NCBI RefSeq assembly: GCF_021764745.1
Contig: NZ_JAETXX010000011.1
Span: 62,001 to 126,000, forward strand
DNA from: Joostella atrarenae
GTDB taxonomy: Bacteria; Bacteroidota; Bacteroidia; Flavobacteriales; Flavobacteriaceae
DNA length: 64,000 nucleotides
Reading direction: 5' to 3'
Of this stretch, positions 33,674 through 41,047 are shown in pieces. The notes beneath the pieces were generated by a model. That model did no database searches and was not told the DNA's origin. It saw nothing but the letters and a program-made list of their open reading frames with translations. Made by a program: the position numbers and the translations under genes. Numbering within the stretch: the first letter of the stretch is position 1; the number at the start of each line of letters is the position of its first letter.

Positions 33674-36496
33674 ATGAAAATACTACAAATACTATTTATA
33701 TTATACTGTGGAGTTTGCTTTTCACAGGACACGAAAACATTCAATAATTCTGATTTAAGTACTCCGTTACCAATGGATCCTTCAATTAAAACAGGTACTT
33801 TGGAAAATGGTTTAAAATATTATTTAAAAAAGAATGTTAAGCCTGAAGCAAAAGCAGAATTAAGACTCGTTCTAGATGCAGGTTCTATCCTAGAAGATGA
33901 AAACCAATTAGGACTCGCACACTTTATAGAACATATGGCTTTTAATGGTACAAAATCTTTCAAGAAAAATGAATTAATCGATTACTTACAAAGTATAGGA
34001 GTTCAGTTTGGAGCAGATCTAAATGCGCATACTAGTTTTGATGAGACAGTATACAAATTAACTGTTCCAACAGATGATGAAGCTATTTTTGACACAAGTT
34101 TAGATATATTAAGAGATTGGGCAGACGGGATCACACTAAGTGATGATGAAATAGACAAGGAACGTGGTGTTGTTGCTGAAGAATTAAGAGCAAGAAACAA
34201 TGCAAACTCTAGGATGTATGACAAAACAATTTCTGTAATCACTAATAATTCTCGCTACTCAAAAAGACTGCCTATCGGTTCATTAGATATTATATTGAAT
34301 GGAGAACATAGTGCCTTAAAAAATTTCTATAAAGATTGGTACAGACCAGATTTAATGGCTGTTATCATTGTTGGAGATATTGATATTGATAAAACAGAAA
34401 GAAAAGTAAAGTCTTTATTTTCAAAAATCAAAGAAGTTAAGAATCCAAAAAAGCGAACACGTTATACCATTGAAGATAATAGTGCTACAACCATAAAAGT
34501 TGTAACTGACAAAGAGGCTAAAAGCACAAGTGTCTCCTTTTATTATAAGGAAGAAAAAGAAGCTGTTTCCACTCTAGAAGATTACAAAAATGACATCATA
34601 AAACTCCTTTTTACAGGGATGTTAAAACAACGATTAGATGAATTAGAACTTGCTGAGAACACTCCTTTACTTTCAGCTACTGGTGGAATCGGTAATTTTT
34701 TAAGCAATAAAGATGCATATTACTTAAAAGCAATCTTAAAAGAAGAGCAGATTAACGATGGTATTTCCATACTATTACAAGAAAATGAAAGAATAAAACA
34801 GCATGGCTTTAAAGCAACTGAGTTGGAACGCTACAAAAAAGCGCTTATAAATAATGCTAAGTTATTTCGTAAAGAAGCTGGAAAGATTCCTTCTAAGCTT
34901 TATGTTGAAGAGTTAATAGATAATTTCACTGATAACGAACCTGTTTTAAGTGAAAATTTCAGATATGAATTTTACCAACATATATTACCTACAATTTCTA
35001 TTAATGATGTAAATGAGATTGCTGACTTTTGGATTCAGAATAAAAATCTAACTATAATTTTAAATGCTCCTGAAAAGCAAAATCTTGAGCTACCTACTGA
35101 AAATGATATTTTAGGATTACTAGAAACGTCAACTTCAAAAGAAATTGAACCTTATGTAGATACATTAGGAGATGTAAAGCTGAAAGCAAAAATCGTTGAT
35201 TCTGGAAAAGTAACAGCTTCCAGTTACAATGAAAAAATTGATGTTACTACTTGGGAGCTAAGTAATGGCGTAAAAATCATATTAAAGCCTACCGAATTAC
35301 AAAATGATCTCATCTCGCTTAGAGGTTACAGACAAGGGGGAAGTTCTATTGCTCCAGATGAATTATATGTGTCTGCGAGACAAGCCAGCAACATTATCGG
35401 TAATAGTGGTGTGGATGGAATTTCAAACATCAATCTAGAGAAACTAAATATGGGAAGAACGGTTTCTGTTACTCCTTATATAAATTATTATGATGAATTA
35501 TTTTCTGGAAGCAGTACTTCTGAAGAGTTAGAAAGAATGCTTACACTTATAAATCTTTACTTTACCGCACCAAATAAAGATGAAAAAGTATTTAATACCT
35601 CTAAAGAGAGAATGCTTGCTTCTATTAAAAATGATAGTCTGAATCCTGATACTGTTTTTGATAATGAAATCAGTAAAATAATGACTAATAATGATTTAAG
35701 ATCTATTCCACTTTCTGAAAAACAAATTAATGAAGAATTAAAGCTGGAAGAATCGTTTAACTTTTACAAAGAGCGCTTTTCAAATGCTAATGGATTCACG
35801 TTTATTTTTGTTGGTAATTTTGATATCGATACCCTAAAACCAATGGTTTTAAAATATCTAGGAGGCTTACCTTCGGATTTAAAAGAACAACAATCGTGGA
35901 GAGATATCGGTTTAAGAAGAATTACAGGAAAGCATAGAAAAGTTATCACTAAAGGAACAGAAGATAAGTCTAAAGTAGATATCCGATTTACTGGAAAACT
36001 TGATTATAATTTAGACAATCAAATGCAAGTTTCTCTTTTAGGAAAACTTCTAAAGATAAAACTCACCGAAGAGTTAAGAGAAAAAATGTCTGGAGTATAT
36101 GGAGTTCAAGTTTCTGGATATGCAACAGACCGCCCTTATGATTGGTACCGAATGAATGTAAGGTTTACATGTGATCCTGAAAACAGAGAAGCCTTAATTG
36201 ATAAAGTACATGAGGTTATAAAAGATATACAAGAAAATGGGGCTTCAGAAAAAAATGTAGCTAAAATTAAAGAAGCTGAACTTAATATTACTAAGGTAGC
36301 ACTTAAAAGTAACAGTTATTGGGTAATGAAGTTAAGAAGTGCCGATGAATATGGATGGAATCCAGAAGAAATATTAGATTATGAAAAACGATATGATGTA
36401 ATTACATCTGATTATTTCAAAAAAGCAGCAAACACCTATTTTGATTATTCTAACTATGTGGAATTTATTTTAATTCCTGAAAACTTAGAAGAATAA
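33674..36496 (+). CDS. M16 family zinc protease, two-domain
   Basis: A 940-residue exported protease (signal ILFILYCGVCFSQ). The inverted zinc motif HFIEH (His83, Glu86, His87) lies in GLAHFIEHMAFNGT and the third ligand is in VVAEELRARNN (about 158-168). The second half repeats the fold without the motif, as in pitrilysin-like enzymes of about this length. It closes the SusCD cluster and may cut imported or surface-bound peptides. Confidence 0.93.
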   Translation: MKILQILFILYCGVCFSQDTKTFNNSDLSTPLPMDPSIKTGTLENGLKYYLKKNVKPEAKAELRLVLDAGSILEDENQLGLAHFIEHMAFNGTKSFKKNELIDYLQSIGVQFGADLNAHTSFDETVYKLTVPTDDEAIFDTSLDILRDWADGITLSDDEIDKERGVVAEELRARNNANSRMYDKTISVITNNSRYSKRLPIGSLDIILNGEHSALKNFYKDWYRPDLMAVIIVGDIDIDKTERKVKSLFSKIKEVKNPKKRTRYTIEDNSATTIKVVTDKEAKSTSVSFYYKEEKEAVSTLEDYKNDIIKLLFTGMLKQRLDELELAENTPLLSATGGIGNFLSNKDAYYLKAILKEEQINDGISILLQENERIKQHGFKATELERYKKALINNAKLFRKEAGKIPSKLYVEELIDNFTDNEPVLSENFRYEFYQHILPTISINDVNEIADFWIQNKNLTIILNAPEKQNLELPTENDILGLLETSTSKEIEPYVDTLGDVKLKAKIVDSGKVTASSYNEKIDVTTWELSNGVKIILKPTELQNDLISLRGYRQGGSSIAPDELYVSARQASNIIGNSGVDGISNINLEKLNMGRTVSVTPYINYYDELFSGSSTSEELERMLTLINLYFTAPNKDEKVFNTSKERMLASIKNDSLNPDTVFDNEISKIMTNNDLRSIPLSEKQINEELKLEESFNFYKERFSNANGFTFIFVGNFDIDTLKPMVLKYLGGLPSDLKEQQSWRDIGLRRITGKHRKVITKGTEDKSKVDIRFTGKLDYNLDNQMQVSLLGKLLKIKLTEELREKMSGVYGVQVSGYATDRPYDWYRMNVRFTCDPENREALIDKVHEVIKDIQENGASEKNVAKIKEAELNITKVALKSNSYWVMKLRSADEYGWNPEEILDYEKRYDVITSDYFKKAANTYFDYSNYVEFILIPENLEE

Positions 36497-36511
36497 TAAG
36501 AATCTTTCTAT

Positions 36512-36566
36512 AAAAACCTCCACTTGTTTCTTTTTAATAGTATAGAAACTCGTGGAGGTTTTTTAC
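36512..36566. terminator. Bidirectional terminator
   Basis: AAAACCTCCAC (36513-36523) pairs with GTGGAGGTTTT (36552-36562); an inner GTTTC/GAAAC stem extends it. A-run on the left and T-run on the right serve both the M16 gene and the convergent phosphodiesterase gene. Confidence 0.85.
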
Positions 36567-36584
36567 ATAAATTTCCCTGTAAAG

Positions 36585-37667
36585 TTATTCTTTACTCCTT
36601 ATCATCTCTAAAACGGAACCATTCATATTCTTTGGAGCATCCTCTACACCTAAAATCTTTAAAATTGTAGGAGCTACTTGGTTGCTATACAATTGCTCTT
36701 CTATTTTAACTTCACCTAGTGCAGACGCATTTTTCCCAAAAGCTAAAATCCATACTTCGTCTGCTCCATTAATATCACTTCCATGACTTTTCCATGTTTC
36801 TAAAGGATGTGTTCCACGACCATGGTCTGTAGTAATTATAAAGGTTGTGTTGTCTTTATAAAATTCATCCTCTTGTGTAAACTCCCATAAATCTTTAATA
36901 AAAGAATCTGTAGTATGTGCTGATTTCAAATATGCTTCGTAATCTCCATCATGAGCAAAATCATCAGTTTCTCCATAAGCTACATAAACTATTTTAGGAT
37001 GCTTACTTTTCATATATTCTTTAGCAAAATGATGTGTAAAGGCATCTAAACGAACAGTTCCCCATGGGCTAGGTATTTCTGACTGTAATTGGTTTAAAAA
37101 CTTTTCCCTATCAGTTAAATCTCCTTCAGCATTTCTAAACCCCGCATTTACGGGAACACCGCTTCTCTTATCATTAATTATATATGGGAATACATCCCAA
37201 CTTCCAAAGGCAGCTACCTCCCCTTTAAAATCATTTGTGCTATTTAATAATTCTAAAATGGTAGTATTTGGATTGTAGATTTTGTCATTGCTTTTTATGT
37301 TTTTATCATCAGCATTACCTGTTAAAATCTCATTGTAGCCAGGGTAAGAAAACCACATTGAATTTGTTAGATTCACTTTACTCCCCTTATCTCTATTACC
37401 ATGAAGCTGTCCGTTTTTAGCTACATAATCCCATAAAAAAGGAAATAAAGCTTCTCTACGTAGCTTTGGAGTATTCTCCCAAAACATTTTTTTTAAACCT
37501 TCTGTGTTACTAACGTACGCTTTATTGTTTACCAACTTCTCGTCTGCACCTGTAAATAATTCTTGCCAACGGAGTCCATCTAAAGTAATTAATACTATTT
37601 TTTGTTCTTTCTCTTGTGCAAAAGTAAAAGTTGCTATCAGTAAAAACAGTAAAGTTATTTTCTTCAT
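36585..37667 (-). CDS. Alkaline phosphatase-superfamily exported phosphodiesterase/phosphatase
   Basis: A 360-residue exported protein (signal ITLLFLLIATFTFAQ). It has features of the type I phosphodiesterase/nucleotide pyrophosphatase group: VLITLDGLRWQELFTGAD with a metal-binding Asp, the probable nucleophile region NSMWFSYPGYNEIL, GETDDFAHDGDYEAYL and ITTDHGRGTHPLETW supplying His/Asp ligands. The substrate (nucleotide, lipid or phosphoester) is not evident. It is a single gene between terminators. Confidence 0.82.
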   Translation of the reverse strand: MKKITLLFLLIATFTFAQEKEQKIVLITLDGLRWQELFTGADEKLVNNKAYVSNTEGLKKMFWENTPKLRREALFPFLWDYVAKNGQLHGNRDKGSKVNLTNSMWFSYPGYNEILTGNADDKNIKSNDKIYNPNTTILELLNSTNDFKGEVAAFGSWDVFPYIINDKRSGVPVNAGFRNAEGDLTDREKFLNQLQSEIPSPWGTVRLDAFTHHFAKEYMKSKHPKIVYVAYGETDDFAHDGDYEAYLKSAHTTDSFIKDLWEFTQEDEFYKDNTTFIITTDHGRGTHPLETWKSHGSDINGADEVWILAFGKNASALGEVKIEEQLYSNQVAPTILKILGVEDAPKNMNGSVLEMIRSKE

Positions 37668-37744
37668 AAGGTTGGTTTTATTTCTTGTTTTAATACCAGC
37701 TAAAATTAATAAGTTATGAACAAATAAAACTATTAATCAGAATT

Positions 37745-37776
37745 AAAAAAGGCAAGTCAAAAAATGACTTGCCTTC
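37745..37776 (-). terminator. Terminator of the tRNA-Arg transcript
   Basis: GGCAAGTCA (37751-37759) pairs with TGACTTGCC (37765-37773); on the minus strand it is followed by TTTTTT. It lies seven bases after the tRNA 3' end. Confidence 0.9.
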
Positions 37777-37782
37777 TTAAAG

Positions 37783-37856
37783 TGACCGCGAAGGGATTCA
37801 AACCCCCAACCCTCAGAGCCGAAATCTGATGCGCTATTCAGTTGCGCCACGCGGCC
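37783..37856 (-). tRNA. tRNA-Arg (anticodon UCG)
   Basis: On the minus strand the acceptor stem GGCCGCG pairs with CGCGGTC (one G-U). The D stem is GCGC/GCGC, the anticodon arm TCAGA-TTTCGGC-TCTGA gives anticodon TCG, and the T arm is GGGGG-TTTGAAT-CCCTT. CCA is not encoded. The D loop reads AACTGAATA, with A where G19 is usual. The 5' 22 bases also serve as the last codons of the endonuclease gene that precedes it. Confidence 0.93.
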
Positions 37857-38094
37857 TTATCTTTGTTTTTAAAAATTCTCTTCCAGACCCAGATTTAAAA
37901 TATCGTTCTCTAGTTATAGCCAATTCCCGCGTATTAAACTCCTCATAATAAACCAAAACCCATGGTTTATATCCTTTAGTTGATTTAGTTTTTCCTGAAT
38001 TATGCTCTCTTACTCTCTCTTCAAGTCTGCTCGTATGCCCTTTGTACAACCTACCATCAAACCCACTTCTCAAAACATAAACGTAATAAATCAT
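37834..38094 (-). CDS. GIY-YIG endonuclease, copy 2 (ends inside tRNA-Arg)
   Basis: An 86-residue single-domain nuclease of the UPF0213/URI type: YYVYVL (YVY for GIY, residues 4-6), LYKG (YKG for YIG, 17-19), Arg27, HN at 31-32 and catalytic Glu63 in RERYFK. All key residues are present. The gene starts at an ATG that overlaps the stop of copy 1 (ATGA) and its last codons, RPRGATE and TAG, are read from the acceptor strand and D arm of the intact tRNA-Arg. It differs from copy 1 at only three of 86 residues, so the duplication is recent. Confidence 0.88.
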   Translation of the reverse strand: MIYYVYVLRSGFDGRLYKGHTSRLEERVREHNSGKTKSTKGYKPWVLVYYEEFNTRELAITRERYFKSGSGREFLKTKIRPRGATE

Positions 38095-38390
38095 AATTCA
38101 AATTTTGCGCCCTGCCTGCCGGCAGGCAGGTATTCAGTTGCGCCACGCGGCCTTATTTTTGTTTTTAAAAATTCTCTTCCAGATCCAGATTTAAAATATC
38201 GTTCTCTAGCTATAGCCAATTCCCGCGTACTAAACTCCTCATAATAAACCAAAACCCATGGCTTATATCCTTTAGTAGATTTAGTTTTTCCTGAATTATG
38301 CTCTCTTACTCTCTCTTCAAGTCTGTTCGTATGCCCTTTGTACAACCTACCATCAAACCCACTTCTCAAAACATATACGTAATAAATCAT
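38091..38390 (-). CDS. GIY-YIG endonuclease, copy 1
   Basis: A 99-residue copy of the same nuclease (83 of the 86 shared residues identical to copy 2; same YVY, YKG and Glu63 motifs). Because its tRNA-derived end is interrupted by a palindrome before the TAG stop, translation runs on: RPRGATE is followed by YLPAGRQGAKFEL, and the stop overlaps the next ATG. The core domain is unaffected. It lies 70 bases beyond the yqeY stop and could be read from that promoter. Confidence 0.88.
   Translation of the reverse strand: MIYYVYVLRSGFDGRLYKGHTNRLEERVREHNSGKTKSTKGYKPWVLVYYEEFSTRELAIARERYFKSGSGREFLKTKIRPRGATEYLPAGRQGAKFEL
38106..38152 (-). pseudogene. tRNA-Arg 5' fragment, interrupted by a palindrome
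   Basis: Minus-strand sense: GGCCGCGTGGCGCAACTGAA then TA, then 20 bp CCTGCCTGCCGGCAGGCAGG (38111-38130), then GCGCA. Removing the palindrome restores the acceptor 5' strand and the whole D arm of tRNA-Arg, after which homology ends. Confidence 0.8.
38111..38130. repeat. 20-bp GC-rich palindrome (insert)
   Basis: CCTGCCTGCCGGCAGGCAGG is a perfect palindrome in very AT-rich DNA. A 16-bp version is at 38407-38422. Both sit at the same place, between TA and GCGC of the tRNA D loop. When translated it gives the LPAGRQG-type peptide seen in endonuclease copy 1; I recall such peptides as insertions in other Bacteroidota proteins, which would fit an invasive palindromic repeat. Confidence 0.75.
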
Positions 38391-38401
38391 AATTCAAATT
38401 T

Positions 38402-38444
38402 TGCGCCCTGCCTGCCGGCAGGTATTCAGTTGCGCCACGCGGCC
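38402..38444 (-). pseudogene. Outermost tRNA-Arg 5' fragment, interrupted by a palindrome
   Basis: Same structure as the fragment at 38106-38152, with a 16-bp form of the palindrome (38407-38422) in the D loop, then GCGCA and the leader of endonuclease copy 1. It still carries the original upstream flank and therefore probably marks the first insertion. Confidence 0.8.
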
Positions 38445-38464
38445 TTATAAATTATGGTTTATTC

Positions 38465-38914
38465 CTAGCTTAATCTACTTTTTACTACTGTAGAAATCGT
38501 TTTTCCATCTGCTTTTCCTGCTAATTCTTTTGAAGCCATTCCCATTACTTTCCCCATATCTTTCATTCCTTCAGCTCCTGTTTTAGCAATAACTGCATCA
38601 ACGATTACGGCAACTTCTTCTTCACTTAGTTGTTCTGGTAAGAACTTTTCTAAGATTGCTGCTTCTGCCATTTCAGGTTCCGCTAAATCTGCTCTTCCTT
38701 GCTCTGTATATATAGCAGCGCTATCTTTTCTTTGTTTTACAAGCTTCTGTAATAGTTTTATTTCATCTTCTTCAGACATTCCATCCTTACCACCAGCACT
38801 TGATTGTGCCAATAACAATTCAGATTTTACTGATCGAAGTGCTGTTAAAGCTACTGTATCCTTTGATTTCATAGCAGTTTTCATCTCTGCCATTACCTTG
38901 TCTTGTAAACTCAT
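38465..38914 (-). CDS. GatB/YqeY domain protein
   Basis: A 149-residue YqeY-type protein: a helical bundle with TALRSVKSELLLAQSS, EDEIKLLQKLVKQRKDSAAIY and a GMKDMGKVMGMASKELAGKADG C-terminal block, homologous to the tRNA-binding tail of GatB. YqeY is thought to bind tRNA or assist amidotransferases; its role is unproven. It follows ftsZ after a terminator, and the original tRNA-Arg lay directly downstream before the endonuclease insertions. Confidence 0.9.
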   Translation of the reverse strand: MSLQDKVMAEMKTAMKSKDTVALTALRSVKSELLLAQSSAGGKDGMSEEDEIKLLQKLVKQRKDSAAIYTEQGRADLAEPEMAEAAILEKFLPEQLSEEEVAVIVDAVIAKTGAEGMKDMGKVMGMASKELAGKADGKTISTVVKSRLS

Positions 38915-38954
38915 AATTGTACTGTATTTACTATTATTTACGCTGTGCGAAGAT

Positions 38955-38995
38955 AAAAAAATAACCCGAAACCTTTTTAAAAGATTTCGGGTTTT
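38955..38995 (-). terminator. Terminator at the end of the dcw operon
   Basis: AACCCGAAA (38963-38971) pairs with TTTCGGGTT (38985-38993); on the minus strand a TTATTTTTTTATC tract follows. It lies 22 bases after the ftsZ stop. Confidence 0.88.
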
Positions 38996-39016
38996 AAATT
39001 ATTAGATTTTTAAAAA

Positions 39017-40966
39017 CTAATCTACATTATCATGCAGAAAAGAATTATTGCTTCTCAATTGTGTTTCTTCATTGCTATCAGTTCCTACACTCATACGAGA
39101 AGATTGACTATCAGATCTTCTATCTTCAAGGTCAATTCCCATACGTTTATAAGCTGGTTGCTTTTCAATTTCTTCAATCTTAGAAGCATTGTTATGGAAT
39201 TTGTAGTTAAAGTCCTTTAACTTACGTCTACGCTCTTCTGCTCTATTTCTTAGGCTATCTTCAATAGAGCTATTCATAGGATCCACCTCTTCATCTGCAG
39301 CTTCCTGTTGCGGTTGTTTTTCTTCTACAACTTTTTTCTGAAAAGCTAATTCTTGCTCTACCTTCTCTACCTTTTTCTCTACAGGTTTTGCGCTGTTCAT
39401 CTGGTCTTCAATCTCCATATAATCATCTAAACTATAACGCTTAGTTCCTCCTTCAGAGACTTCAGTAACGGGAACAACCTCTACATGATCATTCACTTCA
39501 ACATCATTCACACTATCAGAGAAATCAAAAGTAACCACATGCTCACTTTCACTTTCCTCTTGACTGTCTTCATTTAAAGGCATATCAAAAGGCAATGCTG
39601 TTTGCTTTTTTGGTGCAGCTCTCAAAACCTCAGGATCAACTACATCAATATCTTTAATTTGAGATGTCGTATCGATAATTACAAAGTCATCATCGTTTTC
39701 TAATGTTACTTCATCATAAACAACATTAATGTTTTTTATAAGCTCTGATGTTGGAATTAACTCCATATCATTTTTAGCTTGAGGCTTCACTTCTGGCTCC
39801 ACATCATCTTCAACAAGAGTATGCTTTACAACCTTTTCTGGTTTTGCTTCTACTTCTTGTTCATTTGAACTAAAAAACTGCTGCTGATTATTTTTAGGGG
39901 TTAAATCATGCATTGCTTTTTGTTCATCTTCTAAAGTGTGGATTATTTTTTTTGCTTCAGTATTAACAATTTCATGCTGTTGTTCAGCGTCGAAACCCGT
40001 AGCAATAACTGTAACAGCGATAGCATCTCCTAAACTTTCATCTTCACCAACTCCCATAATGATATTTGCATTATGTCCAGCTTCATCTTGAATATGATCA
40101 TTAATTTCTCCAATCTCATCTAGGGTAATTTCATCAGCACCAGAAACAATAAGTAGCAATACGTTTTTAGCACCTGATATTTTGTTGTCGTTTAATAACG
40201 GAGAATCTAACGCTTTCATAATAGCCTCTTGTGCACGGTTAGCTCCAGTAGCAGTTGAAGATCCCATTATTGCAGTTCCACTATTTGAAAGTACTGTTTT
40301 AGCATCACGTAAATCGATATTTTGCGTGTAGTGATGTGTTATCACCTCTGCAATACCCTTTGCCGCAGTTGCCAATACTTCGTCCGCTTTAGAGAAACCA
40401 GCTTTAAAACCAAGGTTTCCGTATACTTCACGAAGCTTATTATTATTAATCATAATTAGCGAGTCTACATTCGCACGAAGCTTTTCTACCCCACGCTGCG
40501 CTTGCTCATTACGCATTTTCCCTTCAAACTGAAAAGGAATTGTAACAATACCAACAGTTAATATGTCCATGTCTTTTGCTAGCTTAGCTATAACTGGTGC
40601 AGCTCCTGTACCAGTTCCACCACCCATTCCTGCGGTGACAAAAACCATTTTAGTATTGGTATCCAACATAGATTGCAGTTCTTCTAAGCTTTCTATAGCT
40701 GCATTTTCACCAACTTCTGGATTGGCTCCTGCACCAAGTCCTTCTGTTAATGAAACCCCTAACTGCACCTTATTTGGTACGCCTGTATTTTGTAACGCCT
40801 GTGAGTCTGTATTACAAACTACAAAGTCTACTCCGTTTATACCCTGCTGAAACATGTAATTAATTGCGTTACTTCCGCCGCCTCCAACGCCAATAACTTT
40901 AATTACATTACTTTGATTCTTTGGTAAGTCGAATGAGATGTTCCCTAAATCTGTTGTGCTACTCAT
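39017..40966 (-). CDS. ftsZ: Cell division protein FtsZ
   Basis: A 649-residue tubulin-like GTPase forming the Z ring. GTPase core about 20-335: VIGVGGGGSNAINYM, the tubulin signature MGGGTGTGAAPVIA (about 113-126), NTDSQAL and the T7-loop region. The rest, about 310 residues, is a long acidic, low-complexity linker (many Glu/Asp/Gln) ending RSNNSFLHDNVD, where other bacteria have the DIPAFLR-type tail. Such length is usual for Flavobacteriaceae. It is the last gene of the dcw operon. Confidence 0.97.
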   Translation of the reverse strand: MSSTTDLGNISFDLPKNQSNVIKVIGVGGGGSNAINYMFQQGINGVDFVVCNTDSQALQNTGVPNKVQLGVSLTEGLGAGANPEVGENAAIESLEELQSMLDTNTKMVFVTAGMGGGTGTGAAPVIAKLAKDMDILTVGIVTIPFQFEGKMRNEQAQRGVEKLRANVDSLIMINNNKLREVYGNLGFKAGFSKADEVLATAAKGIAEVITHHYTQNIDLRDAKTVLSNSGTAIMGSSTATGANRAQEAIMKALDSPLLNDNKISGAKNVLLLIVSGADEITLDEIGEINDHIQDEAGHNANIIMGVGEDESLGDAIAVTVIATGFDAEQQHEIVNTEAKKIIHTLEDEQKAMHDLTPKNNQQQFFSSNEQEVEAKPEKVVKHTLVEDDVEPEVKPQAKNDMELIPTSELIKNINVVYDEVTLENDDDFVIIDTTSQIKDIDVVDPEVLRAAPKKQTALPFDMPLNEDSQEESESEHVVTFDFSDSVNDVEVNDHVEVVPVTEVSEGGTKRYSLDDYMEIEDQMNSAKPVEKKVEKVEQELAFQKKVVEEKQPQQEAADEEVDPMNSSIEDSLRNRAEERRRKLKDFNYKFHNNASKIEEIEKQPAYKRMGIDLEDRRSDSQSSRMSVGTDSNEETQLRSNNSFLHDNVD

Positions 40967-41047
40967 AATAATTCTTTTTTACCCTAATTTTTTCTATTTA
41001 CTACTTTTTTGAATATTTTTTAAGATGACCTTTATAGCGTTGGTTTA

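Larger units (their letters stand above)
37835..38448 (-). mobile_element. Tandem tRNA-targeting GIY-YIG insertion units
   Basis: A 26-bp direct repeat that is the tRNA-Arg 5' end plus four upstream bases occurs at 37835-37860, 38131-38156 and 38423-38448, spaced 296 and 292 bases. Between copies lies a GIY-YIG gene and, just after each extra tRNA piece (minus-strand sense), a CCTGCCGGCAGG palindrome, then GCGCA (the 3' strand of the D stem) and an 11-base leader to the next ATG. Only the last tRNA copy is complete. Sequence beyond the outermost copy, towards yqeY, is unrelated, so that is the original tRNA upstream flank. Mobility is inferred from this structure. Confidence 0.65.

Noticed and set aside
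38002-38244. Plus-strand open frame opposite the endonuclease genes
   Set aside because: It is the complement of two clearly coding GIY-YIG genes and a tRNA fragment.
37783-38448. Group I intron in tRNA-Arg
   Set aside because: The complete tRNA is uninterrupted and the fragments are 5' duplications; no intron core or splice structure is visible.
40563-40850. Plus-strand open frames across the dcw operon
   Set aside because: They are antisense shadows of ftsZ and similar genes and have no independent support.
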